A stretch of DNA of 64,000 nt from Plantactinospora sp039889035 (GTDB lineage: Bacteria; Actinomycetota; Actinomycetes; Mycobacteriales; Micromonosporaceae). This document shows positions 8,962-17,796 of this stretch, in pieces. The notes beneath the pieces are model-generated. The model saw only the letters and a program-made list of their open reading frames with translations, was not told the DNA's origin and did not search any database. The position numbers and the translations under genes are program-made. Numbering within the stretch: position 1 is the first letter of the stretch; each line of letters opens with the position of its first letter. The DNA lies in NCBI GenBank assembly GCA_039889035.1, contig JBDQQY010000010.1, positions 1 to 64,000 of the forward strand, given 5' to 3'.

Positions 8962-10347
8962 TCAGCGGCCGGTTTCCTCGATCGCCTGCCGGAAGACCCG
9001 GGAGCGGTGCGCGTAGTTGTCGAACCGGCCGTAGCTGGGGGCGGCCGGGGAGAGCAGCACCACCCCGCCGGCCGGGGTACGCTCCCGGCCGAGCCGGACC
9101 GCCGCGGGCAGGTCCTCGGCGGTCAGCGTGGTGATGGTGCCCAGGTCCTTGACCACGTCCAGGATCCGGGGGCCGCTGTCCGGGATGCCGATCAGCGTGG
9201 CCACGATCTCCTGTTCGGCGAGGAAGTCGCGCAGCGGGCCGTAGTCCACGCCCCGGTCCTCGCCGCCGACGATCACGGTCAACGGACGGCCCGCGTACGC
9301 CTCGATGGCGTGGATCGCCGACTGTGGGATCGTCGAGAGCGAGTCGTCGACGAAGGTGATCCCGGACGGGTCCTCGATCGGGGTCAGCCGGTGCTCCAGG
9401 GGCGGCAGAGTGGTCAGCGCGGCGGCGAGCCGGTCCCGTTCGGCGACACAGTCGACGCCGACCGCCCGCACCGCGGTCAGCGCGACGCAGAGGTTTCCCT
9501 CGTTGTGCCGGCCGACCAGCGGCAGCGCGGTACGCGGAAAGAGCGGCTGGTCGCCGAGGCGTACCCAGCGGGTGCCGTCGGGTTCGGCGGCCACGTGGAA
9601 GGTGGGCTCACCGGCGTCGGCGGGGGTGCCGACCGTACCGGCGGGGAGCAGCGGCAGTCCGGGCCGGGCCGCGAGTTCGGTGCGGAGCCGGTCGTCGTGC
9701 GCGTTGAACGCCACGCACCGGGGCCGGTGGTCGACGAGGTTCAGCTTGTGCCGGTAGTACTCCGCCTCCCCGCCGGCCCAGTCCAGGTGCTCCGGGGCGA
9801 GCGAGGTGAGCACCGCCACGTCGGGCGAGTCGGTCAGGTCGGCGCACTGGTACATCGAGAGTTCCAGGACGTACCGCTGTGCGGGCGGCAGGTCGAGCAC
9901 CGGTACGCCGATGTTGCCGCCCATCACGTTGGGGCGGTCGACGGCGGTGAGCAGGTGGCTGATCAGGTTAGTGGTGGTGCTCTTGCCCTTGCTGCCGGTG
10001 ACTCCGATCGTGCTGGCGGCGTGCTCGGCCATCCACAGCGCCGTGCCGCTGGTGATCGGGATGCCGTGCTCGCGCAGGCGTACCACCCACGGGTGGGTCT
10101 CGCCGATCACCGGGGACCGGACGACCACGTCCGAGCGGAGCAGGACGTCCAGTGCGGCGGGGCCGGTGTGCAGTGGAGCCAGGTCGGCGAGCGGACCCGT
10201 CCAGGGCTTGGCGGCGTACGTCTCCCGGTCCATCACCGCGACCAGTTCGGCCGGCCCGACCGGGGCGACCGCGTTGATCGCCGCGACGCCCTCCCGGCCG
10301 GTGCCCCAGACCGCGACCCGACGGCCGCACAAATCCGCCAGTTGCAC
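8962..10347 (-). CDS. murD: UDP-N-acetylmuramoyl-L-alanine:glutamate ligase, MurD2-like
   Basis: Mur ligase of 461 residues adding glutamate to UDP-MurNAc-L-Ala in cytoplasmic peptidoglycan precursor synthesis. N-terminal Rossmann domain (VAVWGTGREG, 11-20), ATP domain with P-loop GVTGSKGKSTT (~115-125), LELSMYQ, HNEGN, and C-terminal domain with DDSLSTIPQSA (~332-342), GGEDRG and LSPAAPSYGRFDN. In standard MurD the P-loop reads TGTNGKTT and the C-domain motif DSKATN supplies a lysine near the D-Glu site; here these are SKGKST and DSLSTI. From memory these are the signatures of MurD2, which adds L-Glu that MurL then epimerises; I cannot verify this here. GTG 10347 follows GGAGGGAG, and the Rossmann strand starts there. 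It is transcribed divergently from tetR. It is not in a dcw cluster. Confidence 0.9.
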   Translation of the reverse strand: MQLADLCGRRVAVWGTGREGVAAINAVAPVGPAELVAVMDRETYAAKPWTGPLADLAPLHTGPAALDVLLRSDVVVRSPVIGETHPWVVRLREHGIPITSGTALWMAEHAASTIGVTGSKGKSTTTNLISHLLTAVDRPNVMGGNIGVPVLDLPPAQRYVLELSMYQCADLTDSPDVAVLTSLAPEHLDWAGGEAEYYRHKLNLVDHRPRCVAFNAHDDRLRTELAARPGLPLLPAGTVGTPADAGEPTFHVAAEPDGTRWVRLGDQPLFPRTALPLVGRHNEGNLCVALTAVRAVGVDCVAERDRLAAALTTLPPLEHRLTPIEDPSGITFVDDSLSTIPQSAIHAIEAYAGRPLTVIVGGEDRGVDYGPLRDFLAEQEIVATLIGIPDSGPRILDVVKDLGTITTLTAEDLPAAVRLGRERTPAGGVVLLSPAAPSYGRFDNYAHRSRVFRQAIEETGR

Positions 10348-10500
10348 CTGACAACTCCCTCCGGTACGCGCCCAAACTCTAGTCCCGGCTCCTGGTGTCC
10401 CGGGTGGGGACGTCGACTGCGGGGCGCCGGCCGGTTGTGCGCCGGTCGCCGGGACGTGTGAGCTTGCGCACCGCCCCGGCGGAGAAGCGTAAATCGGTTG

Positions 10501-10519
10501 TGAGTGAGTCACTCACTCA
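10501..10519. promoter_or_regulatory. Probable TetR operator (19-bp perfect palindrome)
   Basis: TGAGTGAGTCACTCACTCA is a perfect odd palindrome around the C at 10510. It ends 14 bases before the GTG start of the TetR-family gene, and this form (TGAGTGAGTNACTCACTCA) is common for autoregulated TetR repressors. Binding here would block the tetR/ABC promoter and possibly the divergent murD promoter, although murD starts 150 bases away. Operator role is inferred from position and symmetry. Confidence 0.75.
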
Positions 10520-10533
10520 TTATTGTTGCCGCC

Positions 10534-11265
10534 GTGAACTCGCAGACTCCCTCGGGCCGGGCCCGGCCGCTCCCGCCGGAGGAGCGGCGGGCCGCGCTGA
10601 TCACGGCGACCCTGGCCCTGATCACCGAGCATGGCGTCAAGGTCACCACCCGGCAGATCGCCGAGGCGGCCGGGGTGGCCGAGGGCACCATCTTCCGGGT
10701 CTTCCCGCACAAGGACGGGCTGGTCCGGGTAGCCGTCGAGACCGCACTCGACCCGGCTCCGCTGCTGGACGAGCTGGCCGCGCTCGACCTGGAGACCCCG
10801 TTGCCGCAGCGGCTCACCGCGCTGGCCGCGATCCTCCAGCGCCGGCTCACCAGCATCTTCAACCTGCTGCACTCCGTCGGCATGCATGGCCCGCCGGAGA
10901 GCTCGACGGGACGGCCGACCGGGACGGCCAAGTTCCACCCGCCGAACGAGGAGATCCACCAGGCCGTCGTCCGGGTGCTGGAGCCGGACGCCGACCGCTT
11001 CCGCTATCCGCTGCCCGAGGTGGCCCGGCTGCTGCGACTGCTGACCTTCGCCGGGTCGCACCCCCGGATCACCGACAACGAACCGCTCAGTCCCGAAATG
11101 ATCGCCGCCGTGCTGCTCGACGGCGTACGGCAGCCCGAGCCCGCCGAGCCCGACCGACCGGCCCGTCCCGACCAGGCGCCCGAGCCTGACGGAGCGGCCG
11201 AGCCCGATCGGGCGGCGTCCGGCTCGGGACGCCACGCTGACCACAACCGACCGGACCGGCCATGA
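10534..11265 (+). CDS. TetR/AcrR family transcriptional regulator
   Basis: 243 residues. The N-terminal HTH (about 15-62) reads RRAALITATLALITEHG..TTRQIAEAAGVAEGTIFRVFPHKDGL, the standard TetR DNA-binding domain; the remainder is a ligand-binding helical domain. The C-terminal ~35 residues are a low-complexity EPDRPARPD-type tail rich in Glu, Pro and Asp. GTG 10534 is preferred: the ATG at 10504 would lie inside the palindromic operator and add a non-family extension. No Shine-Dalgarno precedes the GTG, so the transcript may be leaderless. An ABC exporter starts 34 bases downstream, so this protein most likely represses the exporter and itself. Confidence 0.9.
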   Translation: MNSQTPSGRARPLPPEERRAALITATLALITEHGVKVTTRQIAEAAGVAEGTIFRVFPHKDGLVRVAVETALDPAPLLDELAALDLETPLPQRLTALAAILQRRLTSIFNLLHSVGMHGPPESSTGRPTGTAKFHPPNEEIHQAVVRVLEPDADRFRYPLPEVARLLRLLTFAGSHPRITDNEPLSPEMIAAVLLDGVRQPEPAEPDRPARPDQAPEPDGAAEPDRAASGSGRHADHNRPDRP

Positions 11266-11299
11266 CCGGTCACCGCGTCCTCGATTCGGGGGGTCGTCG

Positions 11300-13033
11300 A
11301 TGCTGACCCGACTACTGCGTACCCATCTACGGCCGTACGGCCGACCGCTCACCGCCGTGGTGCTGCTGCAACTTGTCGGCACCATGGCCTCGCTCTACCT
11401 GCCCAGCCTCAACGCCGACATCATCGACAAGGGCATCGCCCGGGGTGACACCGGTTACATCGTCAGCACCGGGGGCTGGATGCTGCTGGTCACCCTGGCG
11501 CAGATCGCCTGCTCGATCGCCGCGGTCTACTTCGGAGCGCGGACGGCGATGAGCTTCGGTCGGGACGTACGCGGGGCGATCTTCCATCGGGTGATGGGCT
11601 TCTCCGGCCGGGAGGTCGGCCAGTTCGGGGCGCCCTCGCTGATCACCCGCACCACCAACGACGTGCAGCAGGTGCAGATGCTGGTCGTGGTGACCTGCAC
11701 GATGCTGGTCGCGGCGCCGATCACGCTGTTCGGTGGCGTGATCATGGCGCTGCGCGAGGACGTCGGTCTCTCCTGGCTGATGCTGGTCTGCGTACCGGTG
11801 CTGGTGCTGGCGATCGGTCTGGTGATCCGCCGGATGGTCCCGCAGTTCCGGCTGATGCAGACCCGGATCGACGCCGTCAACCGGGTACTCCGGGAGCAGA
11901 TCACCGGCATCCGGGTGGTCCGGGCGTTCGTCCGGGAGCCGTACGAGACCCGGCGGTTCGAGGCGGCGAACGAGGACCTGACCGCCACCGCGCTGCGGGT
12001 CGGTCGGCTGACCGCGCTGATCTTCCCGATCGTGATGCTGGTGCTCAACCTGTCGAGCGTGGCGGTGCTGTGGTTCGGCGCGCACCGGATCGAGGCGGGG
12101 CAGATCCAGATCGGGGCGTTGACCGCCTTCCTGACCTATCTGATGTTCATCCTGATGTCCGTCATGATGGCGACCTTCATGTTGATCATGGTGCCCCGGG
12201 CGGCGGTCTGCGCCGAGCGGATCATGGAGGTGCTGCAGACCGGGTCGTCGGTCGTCCTGCCGGCGGAACCCGTCCGGGAGGTCCAGAGCCAGGGCGAGCT
12301 GGAACTGCGGAACGTCCGGTTCCAGTACCCGGGCGCGGCGGCACCGGTACTCCGGGACATCTCGTTCCGGGCCCGGGCCGGCCAGATGACGGCCATCATC
12401 GGTAGCACGGGTGCGGGCAAGACGACACTGCTCGGTCTGGTACCCCGGCTCTTCGACGTCACCGGCGGCGCGGTACTGGTCGACGGGGTCGACGTCCGGG
12501 AGCTGGATCCCGATCTGCTCTGGGACCGGATCGGCCTGGTGCCGCAGCGGCCGTACCTCTTCTCCGGCACCGTCGCCAGCAACCTCCGGTACGGGAAACC
12601 GGACGCGACCGACGAGGAACTCTGGGCCAGCCTGGAGATCGCCCAGGCCCGCGACTTCGTCGAGGCGCTGCCGGAGGGGCTGAACGCTCCGGTGGCCCAG
12701 GGCGGGACGAACCTCTCCGGTGGGCAGCGGCAGCGGCTGGCGATCGCCCGGGCCCTGGTCCGCCGTCCGGAGATCTACCTCTTCGACGACTCGTTCTCCG
12801 CGCTCGACCTCGGCACCGACGCCCGGCTGCGGGCCGCGCTGCGGCCGGTCACCGCGGACGCCGCGGTGGTGATCGTGGCGCAGCGGGTCTCCACGATCCT
12901 GGACGCCGACCAGATCATCGTGCTGGAGGACGGGGCGGTGGTCGGCGCCGGCCGGCACACCGAACTCCTGGAGAGCTGTCCGACCTACGCCGAGATCGTC
13001 GAGTCCCAGCTCACCGTCGAGGTGACGGCATGA
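11300..13033 (+). CDS. ABC exporter half-transporter, degenerate-site subunit
   Basis: 577 residues: six-helix transmembrane domain (~15-320) fused to a nucleotide-binding domain, as in type IV (MsbA-like) exporters. Walker A is GSTGAGKTT (~367), the signature is a canonical LSGGQRQ (~471), but the Walker B region reads LFDDSFSALD (~494), Asp replacing the catalytic Glu, and the switch is AQRVST (~526), Gln replacing His. These changes mark the non-hydrolysing site of a heterodimeric exporter such as TM287/288 or LmrCD. The partner overlaps by four bases downstream (ATGA), and together they should give one active and one degenerate ATP site. The substrate is unknown; drug or lipid export under TetR control is typical. 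A G-rich ribosome site precedes ATG 11300. Confidence 0.92.
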   Translation: MLTRLLRTHLRPYGRPLTAVVLLQLVGTMASLYLPSLNADIIDKGIARGDTGYIVSTGGWMLLVTLAQIACSIAAVYFGARTAMSFGRDVRGAIFHRVMGFSGREVGQFGAPSLITRTTNDVQQVQMLVVVTCTMLVAAPITLFGGVIMALREDVGLSWLMLVCVPVLVLAIGLVIRRMVPQFRLMQTRIDAVNRVLREQITGIRVVRAFVREPYETRRFEAANEDLTATALRVGRLTALIFPIVMLVLNLSSVAVLWFGAHRIEAGQIQIGALTAFLTYLMFILMSVMMATFMLIMVPRAAVCAERIMEVLQTGSSVVLPAEPVREVQSQGELELRNVRFQYPGAAAPVLRDISFRARAGQMTAIIGSTGAGKTTLLGLVPRLFDVTGGAVLVDGVDVRELDPDLLWDRIGLVPQRPYLFSGTVASNLRYGKPDATDEELWASLEIAQARDFVEALPEGLNAPVAQGGTNLSGGQRQRLAIARALVRRPEIYLFDDSFSALDLGTDARLRAALRPVTADAAVVIVAQRVSTILDADQIIVLEDGAVVGAGRHTELLESCPTYAEIVESQLTVEVTA

Positions 13034-15207
13034 CCGAGCGGAGCGAGCAGGCCGGCATCGGCGAGCAGCCCGGCAATGCCGAGCAGAACGGGAACGCCGG
13101 GCAGAACGGCAACGCCGGGCAGCACGGGCGGGGCGCCGGCGCCGACGGCCGTCCGGCGGACCACGACACCCAGGGTGAGGCGATGAACCAGAAGACGGCC
13201 CGGACCACACCGGCCCGGCTGCCGGGCGGCGGTGCCGCCCGGGGCGGTCCGGGATGGGCCACCGCCGGCATGCCGGCCGAGAAGTCGATGAACTTCGGAC
13301 CGTCGGCCCGGCGACTGCTGGGTCTGCTCCGGCCGCACCGGCTGTCGCTGACCGCGGTGATCCTGCTGGCGATCGTCAGTGTCGGGCTGTCGGTGGCCGG
13401 GCCGAAGATCCTCGGGTACGCCACCGACGTGATCTTCTCCGGACTGATCGGCAAGCAGCTACCGGCCGGCACCACCGCCGAGCAGGCCGCCGAGGGTGCC
13501 CGGGCGGCCGGCAACGACGGCTTCGCCGAGCTGCTGCTGAAGATGGACGTCATCCCCGGCGTCGGCATCGACTTCGAGCAACTCGCCCGGATCCTGCTGC
13601 TGGCGGTCCTGCTCTTCCTCGCGGCCAGCCTGCTCGGCTGGCTACAGGGCTACATCCTCAACGACGCGGTGCAGAGCACCATCCGGCAGTTGCGCTCGGA
13701 CGTGGAGGCGAAGCTCAACCGGCTGCCGTTGCCCTACTTCGACGGCCAGCCCCGGGGTGAGCTGCTCAGCCGGGTCACCAACGACATCGACAACATCTCG
13801 CAGACCCTGCAACAGACCCTCAGCCAGTTGCTCACCTCGCTGCTCACCGTGATCGGCGTACTCGGGGTGATGTTCTGGATCTCGCCGCTGCTGGCCGTGG
13901 TCGCGCTGATCGCGGTACCGGCGTCGGTACTGGTCACCAAGCAGATCGCCAAGCGGTCGCAGAAGCAGTTCATCGCGCAGTGGACGCACACCGGCGCGCT
14001 GAACGGCCAGATCGAGGAGGCGTTCACCGGGCACGAGCTGGTGAAGGTCTTCGGCCGGCAGCGCGAGGTCGAGGCGGCCTTCGGCGCGAAGAACGAGGAA
14101 CTGTTCAAGGCCAGCTTCGCCGCCCAGTTCGTCTCCGGCATCATCATGCCGTCGATGATGTTCATCGGAAACCTGAGCTACGTGCTGATCGCGGTGATCG
14201 GCGGGCTGCGGGTCGCGTCCGGGGCGATGACCCTCGGCGACGTACAGGCGTTCATCCAGTACTCCCGGCAGTTCACCCAGCCACTGACCCAGGTCGCGGC
14301 GATGGCGAACCTGCTCCAGTCCGGGGTCGCCTCGGCGGAGCGGGTCTTCGACGTCCTGGACGCCGACGAGCAGAGCCCCGACCCGGCCGAGCCGACCCGG
14401 CTCACGCAGCGGCACGGCCGGGTCGAGTTCGCGCACGTCTCGTTCCGGTACGAGCCGGACAAGCCGCTGATCGACGACCTGTCGCTGGTCGCCGAGCCGG
14501 GGCACACGGTGGCGATCGTCGGGCCGACCGGGGCCGGCAAGACCACCCTGGTCAACCTGGTGATGCGCTTCTACGAGCTGGACGCCGGACGGATCACCCT
14601 GGACGGGGTCGACCTCACCGAACTGCGCCGGGACACCCTGCGCGGCGAGATCGGCATGGTGCTCCAGGACACCTGGCTGTTCGGCGGAACGATCCGGGAC
14701 AACATCGCGTACGGCAACCCGGAGGCGACCGAGGAGGAGATCCTCGCGGCGGCTCGGGCGACCTTCGTCGACCGGTTCGTCCGCAGCCTGCCGGACGGCT
14801 ACGACACCGTCATCGACGAGGAGGGCAACAACGTCAGCGCGGGCGAGAAACAGCTCATCACCATCGCCCGGGCGTTCCTGGCCAACCCGTCGCTGCTGAT
14901 CCTGGACGAGGCGACGAGTTCGGTGGACACCCGTACCGAGGTGCTGCTCCAGCGGGCGATGGCGGCGCTGCGGGCGGACCGGACCAGTTTCGTGATCGCG
15001 CACCGGCTGTCGACCATCCGGGACGCCGACCTGATCCTGGTGATGGAGAGCGGCCGGATCGTCGAGCAGGGCACCCACGCCGAGCTGCTGGCCGCGCAGG
15101 GCGCGTACCACCGGCTCTACCACGCGCAGTTCTCCCAGCCGGTCGCCGACGTGGAGCCGGTCGAGGCGGGTGGGGTACCCGCCGGGGCTCCCCGCCAGCG
15201 CGGATGA
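13030..15207 (+). CDS. ABC exporter half-transporter, catalytic-site subunit
   Basis: 725 residues, partner of the preceding gene (4-base overlap). A hydrophilic N-terminal extension of about 85 residues contains the low-complexity run GNAEQNGNAGQNGNAGQ; then a six-helix transmembrane domain and the NBD with GPTGAGKTT (~497), DEATSSVD (~625) and AHRLST (~657), all canonical. The signature motif is altered: VSAGEKQ (~602) instead of LSGGQ. So this subunit provides the intact Walker A/B and switch, pairing with the partner's good signature for the active site, while its own altered signature contributes to the degenerate site. A start at ATG 13183 would drop most of the repeat extension, but the overlap supports 13030. 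Confidence 0.92.
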   Translation: MTERSEQAGIGEQPGNAEQNGNAGQNGNAGQHGRGAGADGRPADHDTQGEAMNQKTARTTPARLPGGGAARGGPGWATAGMPAEKSMNFGPSARRLLGLLRPHRLSLTAVILLAIVSVGLSVAGPKILGYATDVIFSGLIGKQLPAGTTAEQAAEGARAAGNDGFAELLLKMDVIPGVGIDFEQLARILLLAVLLFLAASLLGWLQGYILNDAVQSTIRQLRSDVEAKLNRLPLPYFDGQPRGELLSRVTNDIDNISQTLQQTLSQLLTSLLTVIGVLGVMFWISPLLAVVALIAVPASVLVTKQIAKRSQKQFIAQWTHTGALNGQIEEAFTGHELVKVFGRQREVEAAFGAKNEELFKASFAAQFVSGIIMPSMMFIGNLSYVLIAVIGGLRVASGAMTLGDVQAFIQYSRQFTQPLTQVAAMANLLQSGVASAERVFDVLDADEQSPDPAEPTRLTQRHGRVEFAHVSFRYEPDKPLIDDLSLVAEPGHTVAIVGPTGAGKTTLVNLVMRFYELDAGRITLDGVDLTELRRDTLRGEIGMVLQDTWLFGGTIRDNIAYGNPEATEEEILAAARATFVDRFVRSLPDGYDTVIDEEGNNVSAGEKQLITIARAFLANPSLLILDEATSSVDTRTEVLLQRAMAALRADRTSFVIAHRLSTIRDADLILVMESGRIVEQGTHAELLAAQGAYHRLYHAQFSQPVADVEPVEAGGVPAGAPRQRG

Positions 15208-15224
15208 CGGACGGACGAGCCGAA

Positions 15225-15254
15225 GCGCAGGCCGGGCCCCGGCCCGGCCTGCGC
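15225..15254 (+). terminator. Terminator after the ABC operon
   Basis: A perfect 14-bp stem (GCGCAGGCCGGGCC / GGCCCGGCCTGCGC) with a two-base loop, 18 bases past the stop of the second ABC gene. It probably ends the tetR-ABC-ABC transcript. Confidence 0.8.
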
Positions 15255-15309
15255 CGGTAGGATGCCGGCATGAGCTCAGAGGCTGTCGGCAGGCATATGC
15301 CCCCCGGTC

Positions 15310-15822
15310 GTGACGCTCGATGACCTCACGGCGATGATGGCCGCCGACGAGCATCACCGGTATGAGATCAGCCCTGAGGGAGTGCTTTCGATCATACCGC
15401 CGCCCGGGTATGCCCACGCGATCATCGCGACTCGGCTGATGGTGTGGCTTGCCAACGGCGGACTCCCGGCCGATCGGATCGCGCAGGCGGTCGGCTTGCG
15501 CATCCAGGGTCGGAACGGCGTCGGCGGGCGCATCCCCGACATGGTCGTGTGGAGCAAGGCCCAAGCCGACGGCGTCTGGCTGCCGGTCGCCGACGTACTC
15601 CTCACGGTGGAGATCGTCTCGCCGGGCTCCGAGGGTGTGGACACGGTGACCAAACGCAACGAGTACGCGGCCGCCGGCATCCCGCAGTACTGGGTGGTCG
15701 ACCAGGACCCGGCGCAGACGGTGACCATGCACCGCCTGGACGGCGGTCACTACGCGGTACAGGCGAGCATGCCGCTCGCCTGGGTGCTCAACACCCGCCC
15801 GACCGAGCACGACCTCGGCTGA
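15310..15822 (+). CDS. Uma2 family (PD-(D/E)XK-like) putative endonuclease, start probably frameshifted
   Basis: 170 residues as read from GTG 15310. The body is typical Uma2 (DUF820): HHRYEISPEGVLSIIPPP, RIPDMVV, a VEIVSPGSEGVDTVTKRNEYAAAGIPQYWVVD core with the catalytic D, E and K residues of the restriction-like fold. Uma2 proteins are predicted nucleases of unproven role, often in many copies. The natural N-terminus appears to be ATG 15270 (MSSEAVGRHMPP...), which is out of frame: a run of six C at 15300-15305 shifts it. With five C it would read MSSEAVGRHMPPVVTLDDLTAM, a family-like start. GTG 15310 has no ribosome site. So this is either a sequencing/homopolymer error, a phase-variable tract, or a recent pseudogene. 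Confidence 0.8.
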   Translation: MTLDDLTAMMAADEHHRYEISPEGVLSIIPPPGYAHAIIATRLMVWLANGGLPADRIAQAVGLRIQGRNGVGGRIPDMVVWSKAQADGVWLPVADVLLTVEIVSPGSEGVDTVTKRNEYAAAGIPQYWVVDQDPAQTVTMHRLDGGHYAVQASMPLAWVLNTRPTEHDLG

Positions 15823-15941
15823 GGGCGTGGACGTCAGCGGTGCTGGCCCGCCAGGCCGACGAACGCCTGCCACTTCTCGGGAGTGCAGCTCAGCATTGGG
15901 CGTGGATGGTGGCGAGCGGCGCGGTGTGCGTACCCGATGAT

Positions 15942-17612
15942 TCAGATGCGGGCCAGCGCGGCGCGGAGCGGGTCCAGGCCGATGGAGCCCAGGTCGAGCG
16001 CGGCCCGGTGGAACTCCTTCAGGTCGAAGTCGGCGCCCTTGCGCGCCTTCGCGTCCTCCCGGGCCTGCAACCAGATCCGCTCGCCGACCTTGTACGACGG
16101 TGCCTGCCCCGGCCAGCCCAGATAGCGGTTCAGCTCGAACCGCAGGTTCTCGTCCGGCACCCGGCAGTGCGCCCGCATGAACTCCCAGCCCAGCTCGGGG
16201 GTCCACCGCTCGCCCGGGTGGAAGCCGAACGGGTTGTCCCGGGGGATCTCCAGCTCCAGGTGCATGCCGATGTCCACCACCACCCGGGCGGCCCGGAACG
16301 CCTGCCCGTCGAGCATGCCCAGCTTGTCACCGGGGTCGGCGAGGTAGCCCAGCTCGTCCATCAGCCGCTCGGAGTAGAGCGCCCAGCCCTCGCCGTGCCC
16401 GGAGGTCCAGCAGAGCAGCCGCTGCCACCGGTTGAGCAGGTCGGCGCGGACCTGGGTCTGCGCCACCTGGAGGTGGTGCCCGGGCACGCCCTCGTGGAAG
16501 ACCGTGGTCACCTCGCGCCAGGTGGAGAACTCGGTGATGCCCTGCGGCACCGCCCACCACATCCGGCCCGGTCGCGAGAAGTCCTCGCTCGGGCCGGTGT
16601 AGTAGATCCCGCCGTCGCTGGTCGGCGCGAGGCAGCACTCGATCCGGCGTACCTGCTCGGGGATGTCGAAGTGGGTGCCGTGCAGCTCGGCGATCGCCTT
16701 GTCGGCCAGCGCCTGCATCCAGTCCCGGAACGCCTCCTTGCCCTGGATCCGCCGGGCCGGGTCGGCGTCCAGCGCGGTCACCGCCGCGTCGACGCTGGCG
16801 CCGGGGCCGGCGATCTGCCCGGCCACCGCGCGCATCTCGGCCTCCAGCCGGGCCAGCTCCTCGAACCCCCAGGCGTACGTCTCCGCCAGGTCGACGCGGG
16901 CGCCGAGGAAGTACTGCGAGGCGAGTTCGTACCGGTCCCGGCCGGCGGCCTGCTTGGCCCGGCCCAGCGGGGCGAGTTCGTCCCGCAGGAAGTGCCCGAA
17001 CTCGGCGGTGGCGGCGGTGGCCGCAGCCGCGCCCCGGCGCAGCTCGGCGGCGAGCGCCGGATCGGCGGGGAGCCGCTCGACCAGGGAGTGGAAGAAGTTG
17101 TCGCCGTCCGGGTCGGTCCAGATGTCGCACTGCTTGGCGACCTCGACGATCTGCGCCCGGGAGCTGACGTGCCCGGCCCCGGCGGCGGTACGCAGGGTCG
17201 TCTTGTACGCGTCGAGCGCCCCGGCGAACTGGCCCAGCCGGGCGGCGATGTTGCCGACCGCCTCGGCGCCCTCGGTCGGCATCAGGTCGAAGACCTGCCG
17301 GAGTTCGTGCAGTCCGCTGGCGATGACGTTCAGTTCGCTGGCCGTCTCGCCCGCGTCATACCGGGCGAGTTCCAGGCCGAGCCGCTCCTGCATCGCCTCC
17401 TTGGCGGTCCGCTCCGCCTCGGAGTCCGGCTCGGTGCCGTCGAGGGCGGTGAGCGTACGCCGGGTCAGCTCGGCCTGCGCCGCGAAGCCCTCCGGCGAGA
17501 GGTCACCGAGCTGGTCGTCGTACCCCCCGATGCCGACGAACGTCGCGCCGATCGGATTGAGCCGGGCCCACTCGTCGACGTAGCGGTCGGCCAACTCGTT
17601 GATTCGTCCCAC
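15942..17612 (-). CDS. DUF885 family protein, putative zinc metallopeptidase
   Basis: 556 residues, cytoplasmic, close to the family's usual length. DUF885 proteins carry an HExxxHH motif and are thought to be thermolysin-like carboxy- or aminopeptidases; here it is VFHEGVPGHHLQVAQ (~371-385), with a second acidic helix HGEGWALYSERLMDELG about 35 residues later, which would supply the third metal ligand. GTG 17612 opens a MGRINELADRYVDEWARL helix typical of the family start. It is a single gene, divergent from an EamA transporter. Confidence 0.87.
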   Translation of the reverse strand: MGRINELADRYVDEWARLNPIGATFVGIGGYDDQLGDLSPEGFAAQAELTRRTLTALDGTEPDSEAERTAKEAMQERLGLELARYDAGETASELNVIASGLHELRQVFDLMPTEGAEAVGNIAARLGQFAGALDAYKTTLRTAAGAGHVSSRAQIVEVAKQCDIWTDPDGDNFFHSLVERLPADPALAAELRRGAAAATAATAEFGHFLRDELAPLGRAKQAAGRDRYELASQYFLGARVDLAETYAWGFEELARLEAEMRAVAGQIAGPGASVDAAVTALDADPARRIQGKEAFRDWMQALADKAIAELHGTHFDIPEQVRRIECCLAPTSDGGIYYTGPSEDFSRPGRMWWAVPQGITEFSTWREVTTVFHEGVPGHHLQVAQTQVRADLLNRWQRLLCWTSGHGEGWALYSERLMDELGYLADPGDKLGMLDGQAFRAARVVVDIGMHLELEIPRDNPFGFHPGERWTPELGWEFMRAHCRVPDENLRFELNRYLGWPGQAPSYKVGERIWLQAREDAKARKGADFDLKEFHRAALDLGSIGLDPLRAALARI

Positions 17613-17796
17613 GTCACGACCCTACGTGATAAGCCCGGCTCCACTCATCCGCGATACCCCGGCACCGGTCGCCGGTCGCCGCACCTCCTCGACCCTCGCC
17701 GACGGTGCCGATCCGGGCGGCCGAGGGGTGTGTGCTGCACCACCACGTGGCGAAACTCGCGGGAGTTTGTCGGGTCCCTGCTGCAAAGTGTCAGGG

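Noticed and set aside
13642..16206. 854-residue minus-strand open frame across the ABC gene and Uma2 gene
   Set aside because: It crosses two well-supported genes and a terminator, and its protein shows no family features.
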